Shown: positions 54,128 through 63,503, counted from the first letter of the stretch. The stretch: DNA of 64,000 bases from an uncultured Paraglaciecola sp. (GCF_937123705.1 NZ_CAKZKO010000038.1:1-64000); one strand, 5' to 3'. Notes: generated by a model not told the origin, from the sequence alone. Translations and numbers: made by a program.

Positions 54128-57100
54128 TGGCTTTGCTCCTGTCGTTGTGGTGGCGCATGGTCATCAAAAACCAGAAAATACACCATAGGCACCACAAATA
54201 GTGAAAAAAGAGTTGATGCAATAATCCCAAAAATTATCGCTATGGCTAACCCACTAAAAACGGGATCCAAAGTAATGACCAAGTTTCCTAACATAGTCGT
54301 TCCGGCTGTGAGCAGTACCGGACGCATTCGCACCTCACCTGCGGTTAATAGTGCTTGTTTAATATCCATACCTTTGGCCCTAGCTAAGGTGATGAACTCC
54401 ACTAAAATGAGTGAATTTCTTACTACTATGCCTGCCAGTGCTATCATGCCTATCATGGCAGTTGCGGTGAATAATATGGGATCGGGTGCATTGGCAATTT
54501 CACGCTCTCCAAATTGATTTAATAACCAAAACCCAGGCATGATACCGATTATGGTTAGTGGTATGGCCGACATAATAATCAATGCTAAAGCAGAGCTGGA
54601 TGTTTGTAATTTTAATAAGATAAATATAGCGAACAAGGCAAAGGCAAAAGCAATACCCATGTCTCTGAAAACATCTAAAGTAATTTTCCATTCACCTTCT
54701 CCAGAAAATACGAAAAACGTACCTTTGGGCATGGTCCAAGGGATCCCACTACCCGACTGTAAATAGGTTCTGTTATCCCAGTTATTTGAATTCGTTGGGT
54801 GAGCCAAGTGTTGAGTTGTATAGTCTGCGTTGATATCGGTAATTACTTCTGCTGGGGTGCGACCTGATAACTCAGTAGTTACATAAATAACAGGTAAAAG
54901 GTCTTTATGTAAAATCGGTTGTGATACTTGTGTTTGTTGCCAATGTCCGAGCTCCGCAAGGCTTACCAGAGATTGCGGTGAAGGTTCTAACCCTAGTTGA
55001 CTATCTTGCTGGGCAATGCCTTGCCTCCCTAATACTTGTAACGACAAAAGATCCTGCAATGATTGTCTGGTTTTATAAGGTAATTTAACCTCAATTGGCA
55101 CAGGAGAGGCATCGTCTTGTACCTGATATGTTCCTGCCTTTGTTGAGGACACAGCAAGGGCTAAAGCGTGATTAATATCCTCTGTTGCAATACCTGAAAG
55201 CGCTGCTTTTTGTTTATCGGTTATAAAACGCCAAATAGCTTGTTTGCCGGCGATACTCGAATCAACTTCTACTACATGGGCTTCGGTTTTGAGGCGGGTC
55301 ATTAAGCTTAGAGCCGCAGCTTGATGGGCCTCAAAACTGACAAATGGTTGTCGGTAAACCTCTGCTACCAAGGTACTCATTACAGGTGGTCCTGGAGGTA
55401 CTTCAACAACCTTTATCGACAAATTCTGTTGCTGCTGGGGAGCAAGCAATTGTCTAAGGCGCAATACAATACTGTGAGACTGATGTTGGCGTTTAGATTT
55501 ATTAATAAGCGTTACGCGTAACTCAGCGAGGTTTGGCCCTAGCCTTTGGTAATGCTGGCGCACCATACCGTTAAAGTCTATAGGTGATGGTTGCCCAACA
55601 TAACTGGCAATCTCTTTAACTTCAGGCAGTTGTTTAATTGCTCCAAGGATGTCATCTACTGTTGCAGCCGTTTGCTCAAGGGTTGTTCCTTCTGGCATAT
55701 CGACTAGTACTTGGAGCTCATTTTTATTATCAAATGGTAGTAGTTTAAGGGGAACACTTCGCATGATAGGCAAAGCACAAGAAACCACAAATAATCCCAA
55801 TACTAACCACAGCCCAAGCTTGGCTGTTTGCTTTTGGGCTATAAGTGGCGCTAATAGCCGAGTATATAAGCCACCTGCGCTGGTTACAGGCTCTGTTGAT
55901 GGTTTTAAAAGCTTGGAAGCAAGCCAAGGCGTTATAGCAAAGGCAACAAAAGTTGAAATTATTACACTAATAGGCACATTAAATGCCATAGGGGCCATAT
56001 AAGGGCCCATCATGCCTGTAATAAAGGCTAAGGGTACAAAAGCCAGTATAATAGTGAAGGTTGACATAATAAGCGCCGGTCTAATCTCCGACATTGCGGT
56101 AATAATATTGGCCTTTTTTGTAGCGTTTTTGTTTCCTATAAACCGGCTAATGTTATCTATGCCCGTAATAGGATCATCTACTAGTAACCCAAGGGACAAA
56201 ATTAGCGCAAATAATGTCACCCTATTAATGGTATAACCGAATGCCAAGTCAAGTATCAAGGTGAGGCCGTAACAAATTGGCACCGCTAATGCCACTACTA
56301 TGGCCTGACGCCAGCCTAAAAACACTCCAATAAACACCACCACTGTAAACACGGCAAAAGCCAAACTTGTGGTTAGGTTATTGACTTTTTCATTGGCAGT
56401 TTGCCCGTAATTCCTGAGATATTTGTAGTCTACTTCTTCAGGTAACAATTGCGTTTTTAGTTCGGTCATTTTAGCCAGCACAGCGTTTGCGACAGTAACA
56501 GCATTGCTACCTTTTTGCTTTGCGACGCTAATAGTGACCAGCGGATACTTGTCATTTAGTGACGTATTCGCCCCGTTTCCAAACGCTAACCACTGATAGC
56601 TTTTCGGCTCACTAGGGCCATCGAGTATTTGGGCTACATCTTTAAGCAACACCATTTTGCCGTTGATGACCTTAACCACAAGATTATTTAAGCCTTGTAG
56701 GTCGCGGATCACATCACCTGACTCAATAACCAGCGAGTTTTGGCCTAGGGTTATTTCACCATGCCTTGTAAGTTGATTGGACAAAGGCAAGGCATTTACC
56801 ACATCTAAAACACTGGTCTGCCTTGCTGCAAGAGCAGGTAAATCTAGTAACACTTGTATAGATCTAGGACGCCCTCCAACTATATTTACCTCACTAGTGT
56901 CGGGCAGACTTTGTAATACAGTGGATATTTCTTGTGCCATTCTTCGAAGTTCGTAATCTGAATAAAGTTCAGATGAAGTGCTAAACAGTCCAAGGGTAAC
57001 AATAGCCACGTCATCAACCTCTATGGGTTTAACCATCCAATTGGTGACTATGCTGGGAATATGATCTTGATTTGAATATAGTTTGTTGTAGGTGTTAACT

Positions 57101-57429
57101 AGCGCTTTTTCTCTGTCTTCGCCTACCTTAAATCGTAAGGTGACACTAAGTGCCCCGTCTTTTGACGCTGAGTAAATATGCTCAATACCGGGTATTTGTT
57201 TTAGTAGTTTTTCAAGGGACACAGTAACTTGCCGTTCCACTTGGCGGGCCGATAGATTTGGCACTTCTACCCAAACATCTATCATAGGCACCACAATTTG
57301 CGGCTCTTCTTCACGTGGCGTATAAGTAAGGGCTATCGCTCCTAATAATAGGGCCATAACAAATACAAATTTTGGAAAGCCACCTTCTAGTGCCTTACTA
57401 ACTAAGTTGTCGATAGGATGTAGATTCAT
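54124..57429 (-). CDS. RND efflux transporter permease (AcrB/HAE family)
   Basis: 1101 residues, the usual HAE-RND size. Twelve membrane helices and two large periplasmic loops; typical stretches are VPNLSARQVERQVTVSLEKLLKQIPGIEHIYS, LGLLVDDPITGIDNISRF (helix 4 acidic residues for proton relay) and LTAGTTMLGNLVITLDPVFSGLAIAIIFGIIASTLFSLFVVP at the C-terminus. The helix 4 pair is DD as in AcrB. The substrate is unknown; its operon suggests reactive sulfur species or toxic thiol compounds rather than classical drugs. Confidence 0.93.
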   Translation of the reverse strand: MNLHPIDNLVSKALEGGFPKFVFVMALLLGAIALTYTPREEEPQIVVPMIDVWVEVPNLSARQVERQVTVSLEKLLKQIPGIEHIYSASKDGALSVTLRFKVGEDREKALVNTYNKLYSNQDHIPSIVTNWMVKPIEVDDVAIVTLGLFSTSSELYSDYELRRMAQEISTVLQSLPDTSEVNIVGGRPRSIQVLLDLPALAARQTSVLDVVNALPLSNQLTRHGEITLGQNSLVIESGDVIRDLQGLNNLVVKVINGKMVLLKDVAQILDGPSEPKSYQWLAFGNGANTSLNDKYPLVTISVAKQKGSNAVTVANAVLAKMTELKTQLLPEEVDYKYLRNYGQTANEKVNNLTTSLAFAVFTVVVFIGVFLGWRQAIVVALAVPICYGLTLILDLAFGYTINRVTLFALILSLGLLVDDPITGIDNISRFIGNKNATKKANIITAMSEIRPALIMSTFTIILAFVPLAFITGMMGPYMAPMAFNVPISVIISTFVAFAITPWLASKLLKPSTEPVTSAGGLYTRLLAPLIAQKQTAKLGLWLVLGLFVVSCALPIMRSVPLKLLPFDNKNELQVLVDMPEGTTLEQTAATVDDILGAIKQLPEVKEIASYVGQPSPIDFNGMVRQHYQRLGPNLAELRVTLINKSKRQHQSHSIVLRLRQLLAPQQQQNLSIKVVEVPPGPPVMSTLVAEVYRQPFVSFEAHQAAALSLMTRLKTEAHVVEVDSSIAGKQAIWRFITDKQKAALSGIATEDINHALALAVSSTKAGTYQVQDDASPVPIEVKLPYKTRQSLQDLLSLQVLGRQGIAQQDSQLGLEPSPQSLVSLAELGHWQQTQVSQPILHKDLLPVIYVTTELSGRTPAEVITDINADYTTQHLAHPTNSNNWDNRTYLQSGSGIPWTMPKGTFFVFSGEGEWKITLDVFRDMGIAFAFALFAIFILLKLQTSSSALALIIMSAIPLTIIGIMPGFWLLNQFGEREIANAPDPILFTATAMIGMIALAGIVVRNSLILVEFITLARAKGMDIKQALLTAGEVRMRPVLLTAGTTMLGNLVITLDPVFSGLAIAIIFGIIASTLFSLFVVPMVYFLVFDDHAPPQRQEQSQ

Positions 57430-57438
57430 CTTATACCG

Positions 57439-57750
57439 CTACTCCTCACAGAAAAATTCATACATTTTCTCGACAATTTGTTTCACTTTGTCATCACTAA
57501 CTGTGTAATAGATAGTTTGTGCTTGTCGCTGCGTCGATACCAATTCAGCCTTTCTCAGTGCGGCTAAATGCTGTGAAAGTGCCGATTGGCTAAGGGGCAC
57601 CAATTGATTTAATTCAGTTACAGAACATTTTTTGTCAATCAAACTGCATAGAATCATTAGCCTATTTTTATTGGCTAACATCTTCAAGAATGCCTCTGCT
57701 TCTGTGGCATTGGTTTTTATTTGATTTAGATCCAAGCTATATAGCCTCAC
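57439..57750 (-). CDS. ArsR-family regulator with persulfide-sensor cysteine pattern (BigR/SqrR/YgaV type)
   Basis: 103 residues. Winged helix-turn-helix (VTELNQLVPLSQSALSQHLAALRKAELVSTQRQAQTIYYTV). Cysteines at positions 35 (MILCSL) and 101 (EFFCEE) correspond to the pair in SqrR/BigR/YgaV that forms a tetrasulfide link and releases DNA; a third Cys is at 42. Metal-site residues of ArsR/SmtB (CVC box) are absent. It is first in the operon with the RND pump, adaptor and rhodanese. A perfect palindrome lies 47 bp upstream of its ATG. Confidence 0.88.
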   Translation of the reverse strand: MRLYSLDLNQIKTNATEAEAFLKMLANKNRLMILCSLIDKKCSVTELNQLVPLSQSALSQHLAALRKAELVSTQRQAQTIYYTVSDDKVKQIVEKMYEFFCEE

Positions 57751-57796
57751 TTTAATTAACAGTTAAATATGTTACCTCTTTATATTAGCTGCGTCT

Positions 57797-57818
57797 AATA
57801 TTAGATGATTCTAATATT
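57797..57818. promoter_or_regulatory. candidate operator of the ArsR/BigR-like regulator
   Basis: Perfect 9-bp arms AATATTAGA and TCTAATATT around TGAT, 47-68 bp upstream of the regulator start. A further partial copy (TATTAG, 57782-57787) precedes it. The AT-rich symmetry is of the type bound by BigR/SqrR proteins. Confidence 0.65.
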
Positions 57819-57995
57819 GAAAAGCCCTCATAACAATGCTTTGACGTAAAGATGAGAATTCTTTTCAGGTTGGGACTAATTTACTTTAAGGAAGAGCAGA
57901 ACCAATCATGGTAGCTGCGCAGTAGAGCAATATCATTTTTGTATATAGGCTGCATATGCAGCCATTTACGGCATTCAGTGACAACAATAAAGCGA

Positions 57996-58421
57996 CTAAT
58001 TAATCCGTACAGCTAAGACATCTTGCTTGGCACCATGCAACACCGAGTTGGCCGTTGATCCCAACAATAGCTTAAGTCCACTGCGCCCATGGGTACCAAT
58101 AACAATTAAGTCTGCCTCAATTTCATCTGCTAATGTATGAATTTCATCTGCCGCATTGCCTATTGGTAGGTACCGTTGAGTTGAGGGGATCCCATGGGTT
58201 TGCCCAATGTCATCAAGTAATTTTTTGGCTTGTTGATGAATATCAGCCACATAATCACTTCCTGCACCGCTGATATATGGTTGAAAATATGTGGTGGGTA
58301 GAGTGACAAAAACCAAACTCAATTGACTGGTATTTTCGGCGACAGATAATGCCCTTTTTAGTACTTGGTCGTATTCAGAATAAACATCAATAGCCACTAT
58401 TATTCGTTTATATTCTTTCAT
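57996..58421 (-). CDS. universal stress protein, single Usp domain
   Basis: 141 residues. IIVAIDVYSEYDQVLKRALSVAENT at the N-terminus and the ATP-binding-type motif VIGTHGRSGLKLLLGSTANSVLHGAKQDVLAVRI (G-x2-G-x9-G-S/T) at the C-terminus place it in the UspA/UspF-like nucleotide-binding group. Such genes are often controlled by FNR or redox regulators. It is transcribed away from the FixL-like kinase gene. A perfect 16-bp palindrome lies about 40 bp upstream of its ATG. Confidence 0.9.
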   Translation of the reverse strand: MKEYKRIIVAIDVYSEYDQVLKRALSVAENTSQLSLVFVTLPTTYFQPYISGAGSDYVADIHQQAKKLLDDIGQTHGIPSTQRYLPIGNAADEIHTLADEIEADLIVIGTHGRSGLKLLLGSTANSVLHGAKQDVLAVRIN

Positions 58422-58458
58422 CTGTTGTCTCCAATATTTGTTTACCTAAGCCTTCAAA

Positions 58459-58474
58459 AATAACTTAAGTTATT
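58459..58474. promoter_or_regulatory. 16-bp palindrome between stress protein and kinase genes
   Basis: AATAACTTAAGTTATT is a perfect palindrome in the divergent promoter region. The binding protein is unknown; no FNR box was found there. Confidence 0.4.
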
Positions 58475-58626
58475 AGTATAGGTGGTATTATCACTGCTTA
58501 AATAAATCATATACCCTAAATAAGATGTTTCTCAATCCGAATAGTCGCGTAAAATACTTCGGAAACTACCTATATGTAACTAGCTAAATATGACCTGCTT
58601 AGGATATTTAAAAAGGGATGTTGTGA

Positions 58627-59808
58627 ATGTTGCCAGCTGAAAAATATAACCCTGTAACCAAAGAAACCAATCAACCCGAGATGCGATCAAATTCAAAAAG
58701 AACGATCCAAGATGCCAATGAAACATTAAATGCACTACTTGATGCTGCCGTAGATGGACTTGTTGTAATAGATGAAAAAGGCCGTGTTGAGCTATTTAAC
58801 AGCGCTGCCCAGAAAATGTTTATGTATAGCAGTAAAGAAGTGCTAGGTAATAATATTAAGATGCTAATGCCTGCGTCTTTTAGTCGTGAACATGATGGAT
58901 ATCTAGCGGCCTATTTGTCTTCTGGCCAAGCAAAAATAATTGGCAGAGGAAGAAAAGTAAGAGGTAAGAAATCCGATGGTGAGGAATTTCCTATTTTTCT
59001 CAGTGTCGGAGAAGTAAAAGGCGCTAGTCATAAACAGTTTGTTGGCATCATTCGCGATATATCGGAGCAAGAGCGAGATAGAATCGAGGCGCAAGAAAGT
59101 AGGGAGCGTTTATCTCATGCGTCTCGATTAAGTTCTATGGGTGAATTGGCCGCCGGTATCGCCCATGAAATGAATCAACCTTTATCAGCAATTTCAAGTT
59201 ATGCCCAAGCATCGAAACGGTTACTGTTGGCTGGAAACAACGAAGCAAGAGTGATTGACGCTTTAGATAAAATTTGTGATCAAGCCATTCGAGCCAGTGA
59301 AGTAATTAAACGACTCAGGACCTTTGTTAAGGAAAGAGTGGCGCAACGAGACGTTGTTGATCTCAATGCACTTATCATCGAAACCGTAAACTTGGCAAAA
59401 GTCGACACTCGGCTTCTTGATCATCAGGTAAATGTCGAATTGAGCCAGCCTTCTCAACCACAGTTGTTGGCAGACCCTGTGCAAATTCAACAAGTATTAC
59501 TGAATTTAATCCGCAACGGTATAGACGCCATGGAGCATATTAAAGGCGCGCCCTTACGGATCCAATGTAAATGGTTATCAAATGAAACAATTGAAGTATC
59601 TGTGATCGATTGTGGTCACGGTATGGATGAAGAAGTGAGTCAAAGCGTTTTCACACCGTTCAAAACAACGAAGGAGTCAGGGATGGGAATGGGCTTGCCC
59701 GTGAGTCAAAGCATAATCCACGCTCATGGGGGAAGAATATACTTTGGTCCTAATCAGCCTTCAGGTTGTATCTTTTCATTTAGTTTGCCTGCCACCATCA
59801 TTAGTTAA
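58627..59808 (+). CDS. FixL-like PAS histidine kinase
   Basis: 393 residues, no membrane segment. One PAS domain (about 32-147): EHDGYLAAYL holds His89 and IIGRGRKV holds Arg109, exactly the 20-residue spacing of the haem-ligand His200 and O2-interacting Arg220 of Bradyrhizobium FixL. The kinase core follows: H-box AHEMNQPLSAIS (His180), N-box NLIRNGIDAM, G-boxes DCGHGMDEE and GMGMGLPVS. It is likely a soluble O2/NO haem sensor, though many FixL-like PAS domains with this pattern have not been shown to bind haem. It is in an operon with a FixJ-type regulator and near the NO reductase gene. Confidence 0.88.
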   Translation: MLPAEKYNPVTKETNQPEMRSNSKRTIQDANETLNALLDAAVDGLVVIDEKGRVELFNSAAQKMFMYSSKEVLGNNIKMLMPASFSREHDGYLAAYLSSGQAKIIGRGRKVRGKKSDGEEFPIFLSVGEVKGASHKQFVGIIRDISEQERDRIEAQESRERLSHASRLSSMGELAAGIAHEMNQPLSAISSYAQASKRLLLAGNNEARVIDALDKICDQAIRASEVIKRLRTFVKERVAQRDVVDLNALIIETVNLAKVDTRLLDHQVNVELSQPSQPQLLADPVQIQQVLLNLIRNGIDAMEHIKGAPLRIQCKWLSNETIEVSVIDCGHGMDEEVSQSVFTPFKTTKESGMGMGLPVSQSIIHAHGGRIYFGPNQPSGCIFSFSLPATIIS

Positions 59809-59826
59809 TAAGGAATAAACAAGAAT

Positions 59827-60480
59827 ATGCAAAATAATCAAGTTACAGCAGGGATGGCCTCACCTATGGTGCATGTGGTTGACGACGATAACGCTGTTTT
59901 AGACTCTGTTGGTATGTTGTTAGACAGCATTGGCATAAATAACAGCTGTTACAAAGATGCCCAAGTATTTTTAGAGGCCTACGAGAAATCTGAATTTAAT
60001 AAGCAGAATGGATGTATTTTATTGGATATTAGAATGCCCATTATCAGCGGCATCGAATGTCAACATAGATTAGTGCAAATGGGCTGTAGTTTGCCTATTA
60101 TTTTTGTCTCTGGTCATGGTGATGTTCCCACAGCTGTTGAAGCGATGAAACACGGCGCAGTGGAGTTTATTCAAAAACCTTTCAGAGATCAGGTTTTGAT
60201 AGACGCTATCCAAAAGGCTTTACAAGTGAACGCCTCTGAGCAACAAAAGCTCGAAAAAATTAAGCAGACCCGTGCAAAAATTGCCTTACTTACCGCACGC
60301 GAGACCCAAATACTCAAAGCCGTAGTATTAGGTAAAGCTAATAAAGTGATTGCCATTGACTTGCATTTAAGTCAAAGAACCATAGAAATTCATCGAGCCA
60401 ATGTGATGGAGAAAATGCAAGTTAAGTCTTTGGCTGAATTGGTTAAAGTGGTGATTGATGCTGGCCCAATTGATGTATAG
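59827..60480 (+). CDS. FixJ-type response regulator
   Basis: 217 residues. Receiver domain 14-130 with VDDD, phospho-acceptor Asp67 (GCILLDIRMP), Ser in FVSGHGDVP and Lys in FIQKPF; C-terminal LuxR-type helix-turn-helix with LTARETQILKAVVLGKANKVIAIDLHLSQRTIEIHRANVMEKM. Typical of FixJ/TtrR/NodW regulators. It is 18 bp after the FixL-like kinase, its presumed partner, and lies close to the NO reductase gene it might control. Confidence 0.93.
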   Translation: MQNNQVTAGMASPMVHVVDDDNAVLDSVGMLLDSIGINNSCYKDAQVFLEAYEKSEFNKQNGCILLDIRMPIISGIECQHRLVQMGCSLPIIFVSGHGDVPTAVEAMKHGAVEFIQKPFRDQVLIDAIQKALQVNASEQQKLEKIKQTRAKIALLTARETQILKAVVLGKANKVIAIDLHLSQRTIEIHRANVMEKMQVKSLAELVKVVIDAGPIDV

Positions 60481-60621
60481 CGAATACCGCTTTAGATAAA
60501 TACTTGTATTTACGTATAAATGCTTATTGCTGAGTTCATAGGCGTACACCCATAATAATCTTATTGAAAATTTAATTTCTGAAAATATCAAAGCACTGCA
60601 ACAGTGTAAACTAGGTTATAG

Positions 60622-61014
60622 ATGGTGTGCCAAATCAAAGTAGTTGATAAACCTATAGTGTATATAGTCGACAGTGATCCAAAGTTACGACGTTCACTGT
60701 CAGAGCAGTTAAGTGTACATAATGTGTTAGTGGAAGTATTTGACTCAGCAGAAACTTTTTTAACGAGTAAATTGAAAAATAGAGCCGCCTGCCTAATTGT
60801 TGAAGAAAACTTACCCTGCATGAACGGCATCGCATTACTCGAACATATCAATAGTTTAGGGTTTAGACTACCTACTTTTGTTCTATCTTCTGATTGTGAT
60901 CTATCAAAAGCCGTTCGTGCCATGCAAGCCCAAGCGATAGATTTCATTGAAAAACCTTTTATAGAAAAGACTTTGATATCTGAAGTGATGAATGTACTAC
61001 CAAAGCAGTCTTAA
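60622..61014 (+). CDS. stand-alone FixJ-like receiver with Glu at the phospho-acceptor position
   Basis: 130 residues, receiver domain only. It keeps the acidic IVDSDP, the Ser of FVLSSD and Lys111 of FIEKPF, but the expected Asp in the beta-3 strand is Glu61 (ACLIVEENLP against CILLDIRMP of the adjacent FixJ-type protein). Glu at this site often mimics phosphorylation, so it may be constantly active or phosphorylation-independent. There is no DNA-binding domain; it could compete with the neighbour for the kinase. It lies 141 bp downstream of the FixJ-type gene in the same direction. Confidence 0.85.
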   Translation: MVCQIKVVDKPIVYIVDSDPKLRRSLSEQLSVHNVLVEVFDSAETFLTSKLKNRAACLIVEENLPCMNGIALLEHINSLGFRLPTFVLSSDCDLSKAVRAMQAQAIDFIEKPFIEKTLISEVMNVLPKQS

Positions 61015-61039
61015 TGGCCTTGAGTATTTTAATTGAAAT

Positions 61040-61059
61040 TAGCCTCCTGTTGGAGGCTA
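61040..61059. terminator. hairpin between receiver gene and norB
   Basis: TAGCCTCC and GGAGGCTA arms around TGTT between two convergent genes; no strong T-run, so terminator strength is uncertain. Confidence 0.5.
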
Positions 61060-61102
61060 GATATATTGAATCAATTCCCAATGAAATATTTCAAACTTAT
61101 CT

Positions 61103-63373
61103 TTAATTAATCTTTTCTGCTGGCTTAAATGCCCGAAACACAAACCACACAAAAGCACACACCCCCACACTAAACACTATATCACCAGGCACACGTGCCC
61201 ATACTAACGCTTCCATAATGGGGCTATGCATTAACTCCGCCGAACGAGCATAGAAATACCCTTGATCGATACTTACATAGGTTTGAATAACTCCTTGGGG
61301 TAGCAGTGATAAAAATGTCATCATAGCAAGGCCAATATTAAGAGACCAAAACGAGACTTTTAGCAGTTTTTCATTCCAAAAAGCGGTATTGGTTAGGCCC
61401 CGTAAACAATACAGAGTGAGTCCCAACCCGAGCATACCGTACACACCAAACAGCGCTGCATGGCCATGATTGGCTGTGGTATTCAGACCTTGCATATAAT
61501 AAAGCGCAATAGGTGGATTAATCATAAAGCCAAACAGCCCTGCCCCAACAAGGTTCCAAAACAGCACTGCGGCGAAGAACATAAAAGGCCAATGGTAGTT
61601 TTGCTCCCATTGCGCTACATGCTCAACTTTGTAGCGGGTATAGGCTTCAAAACCAACCACCAGCAAAGGCACTACTTCTAGGGCTGAAAACATCGCACCT
61701 ACTGCAATAACAGATGTGGGTGTGCCACTAAAATACAAATGGTGGAAGGTGCCAAGAACGCCACCGAATAAAAAGATAATTGTGGCAAATAGCACCATCA
61801 CTGTGGCGGTGGATTTACGTAAAATGCCCATGCGCACAAAGAGTAAAGAAATAATAGCCGTGGCAAATACTTCAAAAATGCCTTCTACCCAAAGGTGGAC
61901 TACCCACCAACGCCAATACTCCATAATGGCAATATGGGTATGTTGCCCCCACATTAACCCCGCTGCATACAATAATCCTATGGCAATAGCCGACACCAAA
62001 ACTAAGTAAATCAGTGACTTTCCGCCTTTTTGCTGCATCACAGGCCATAATCCTCTTAGCACTAACGCTACCCAAAGGAATAACCCGATGGTAAGGTAAA
62101 TCTGCCAAAAACGACCAAGATCGACATACTCATAGCCTTGATGACCAAACCAGAAATTCATCGTTAGATCGCTAAAGAATCTATGCACTGCCGCCCACTG
62201 TCCGGCAAATGAACCTATTACAATGATCAGCAAACTAAAAAACAGAAAGTTTACCCCAAATCGTTGTAACTTAGGCTCGCGGCCTCCCATCATAGGCGCA
62301 ACATAAAGCCCCGTGGCCAACCATGCAGTAGCAATCCACAGCACTGACAACTGAGTATGCCAGGTACGGGTAACTGTGTAAGGTAAATACTCAGCAAACG
62401 GCAGACCATAGAGTCCTTGGCCTTCTACAGCGTAATGAGCTGTGATAATGCCAAGCAATACTTGGGTCAAAAATAAGGCACTCACCACCCAGAAATACTT
62501 AGCCGTAGCGCGCATTGAAGGAGTAATAGTGGCGCTATCGAGCATGTCTGATTTTGCGATACCTGATTCAGGCAAGGCGTTTTCTCGCCACACATCAAAT
62601 TGCTTGGCGTAATAAGCCACCAAAGCCCCCGCTCCTGCTAGCAATAAGATAACTGAAGCGATACTCCACATTAGGTTGTCGGTAGTAGGCTTATTGCCTA
62701 CTAACGGTTCGTGGGGCCAGTTACTGGTATATGTAATATCCTTGTTAGGGCGATTGGTTGTGGCACCCCATGCGGTCCAAAAATAGAATGCAGATATGTG
62801 TTTGGCTTCCTCTGCTGAAAGTAAACCATGTACCGGAAACGCATAATCACGGCGCAGCGCAAGCGACGCTGGATCGCTGCCCTGATATAATCTAGAAAAA
62901 TGAGCTTGTACTTGTTTGATAGCCTTAGCGCGGAGATCGCTTACCGTTATTGTGCCACTTGCCTTATCATAACGATTAGTACGCATCTCTTCTATTAATG
63001 CGGCTTTTTGCATTGCCATATTTTGCGTTTCAGAAAGCCCTAGCATGGGAGATTGGAGCTGCAGGTTTAACAGGTTTTCAGCTTCACGATGTAGCCATTC
63101 AGCACTCCAATCGGGTGCCAAGTAGCTTCCATGTCCCCAAATTGACCCTTGCTCCATGCCACCGATTGACTGCCAGACGTTTTGCCCCGTTTCTATATCA
63201 TTACGGGTATAAAGTACTTCCCCAGAAGAAGACACAACTTGCTCGGGTATAGGGGGGGCTTTTTGATAAATCTCAGCGCCTAGAAACAGCAATATACTGA
63301 ACATGGCAATCATACCTAAGCTCAGAATGATCCATAACCGTTTGATGCTAAAGGTTTCTTGGTAGGTTTTCAT
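61103..63373 (-). CDS. norB: quinol-dependent nitric oxide reductase (qNOR)
   Basis: 756 residues, the length of single-subunit NorB/NorZ with the N-terminal extension. The extension carries SSSGEVLYTRNDIETGQNVWQSIGGMEQGSIWGHGSYLAPDWSAEWLHRE; the core has about 12 further helices with the haem and Fe-B ligands (TRTWHTQLSVLW, WVVHLWVEGIFEVFATA, GTFHHLYFSGTP, ANHGHAALFGVYGML). There is no separate NorC, so it takes electrons from quinol. It reduces NO to N2O, probably for detoxification as no other denitrification genes are seen. An FNR/DNR-type box lies 117-130 bp upstream. Confidence 0.96.
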   Translation of the reverse strand: MKTYQETFSIKRLWIILSLGMIAMFSILLFLGAEIYQKAPPIPEQVVSSSGEVLYTRNDIETGQNVWQSIGGMEQGSIWGHGSYLAPDWSAEWLHREAENLLNLQLQSPMLGLSETQNMAMQKAALIEEMRTNRYDKASGTITVSDLRAKAIKQVQAHFSRLYQGSDPASLALRRDYAFPVHGLLSAEEAKHISAFYFWTAWGATTNRPNKDITYTSNWPHEPLVGNKPTTDNLMWSIASVILLLAGAGALVAYYAKQFDVWRENALPESGIAKSDMLDSATITPSMRATAKYFWVVSALFLTQVLLGIITAHYAVEGQGLYGLPFAEYLPYTVTRTWHTQLSVLWIATAWLATGLYVAPMMGGREPKLQRFGVNFLFFSLLIIVIGSFAGQWAAVHRFFSDLTMNFWFGHQGYEYVDLGRFWQIYLTIGLFLWVALVLRGLWPVMQQKGGKSLIYLVLVSAIAIGLLYAAGLMWGQHTHIAIMEYWRWWVVHLWVEGIFEVFATAIISLLFVRMGILRKSTATVMVLFATIIFLFGGVLGTFHHLYFSGTPTSVIAVGAMFSALEVVPLLVVGFEAYTRYKVEHVAQWEQNYHWPFMFFAAVLFWNLVGAGLFGFMINPPIALYYMQGLNTTANHGHAALFGVYGMLGLGLTLYCLRGLTNTAFWNEKLLKVSFWSLNIGLAMMTFLSLLPQGVIQTYVSIDQGYFYARSAELMHSPIMEALVWARVPGDIVFSVGVCAFVWFVFRAFKPAEKIN

Positions 63374-63489
63374 AACTCAGTTCCTTGGTGAGAATATTCT
63401 GTTATTGAACGAGTACAACAACCGAGTCATTAGCTACTGTGATGCTTCGATCGAATTAACCAAGCTTACGTTTCTTTGAGGAGGGCTTG

Positions 63490-63503
63490 TTGATCTACAT
63501 CAA
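63490..63503. promoter_or_regulatory. perfect FNR/DNR-type box upstream of norB
   Basis: TTGATCTACATCAA, the exact TTGAT-N4-ATCAA consensus. It lies 117-130 bp before the norB ATG and is the only perfect match noticed in the window. Confidence 0.75.

Noticed and set aside
58500-58626. FixJ-type binding site before the kinase gene
   Set aside because: Short TAC...GTA-like matches occur, but none is clear enough to separate from chance in AT-rich DNA.
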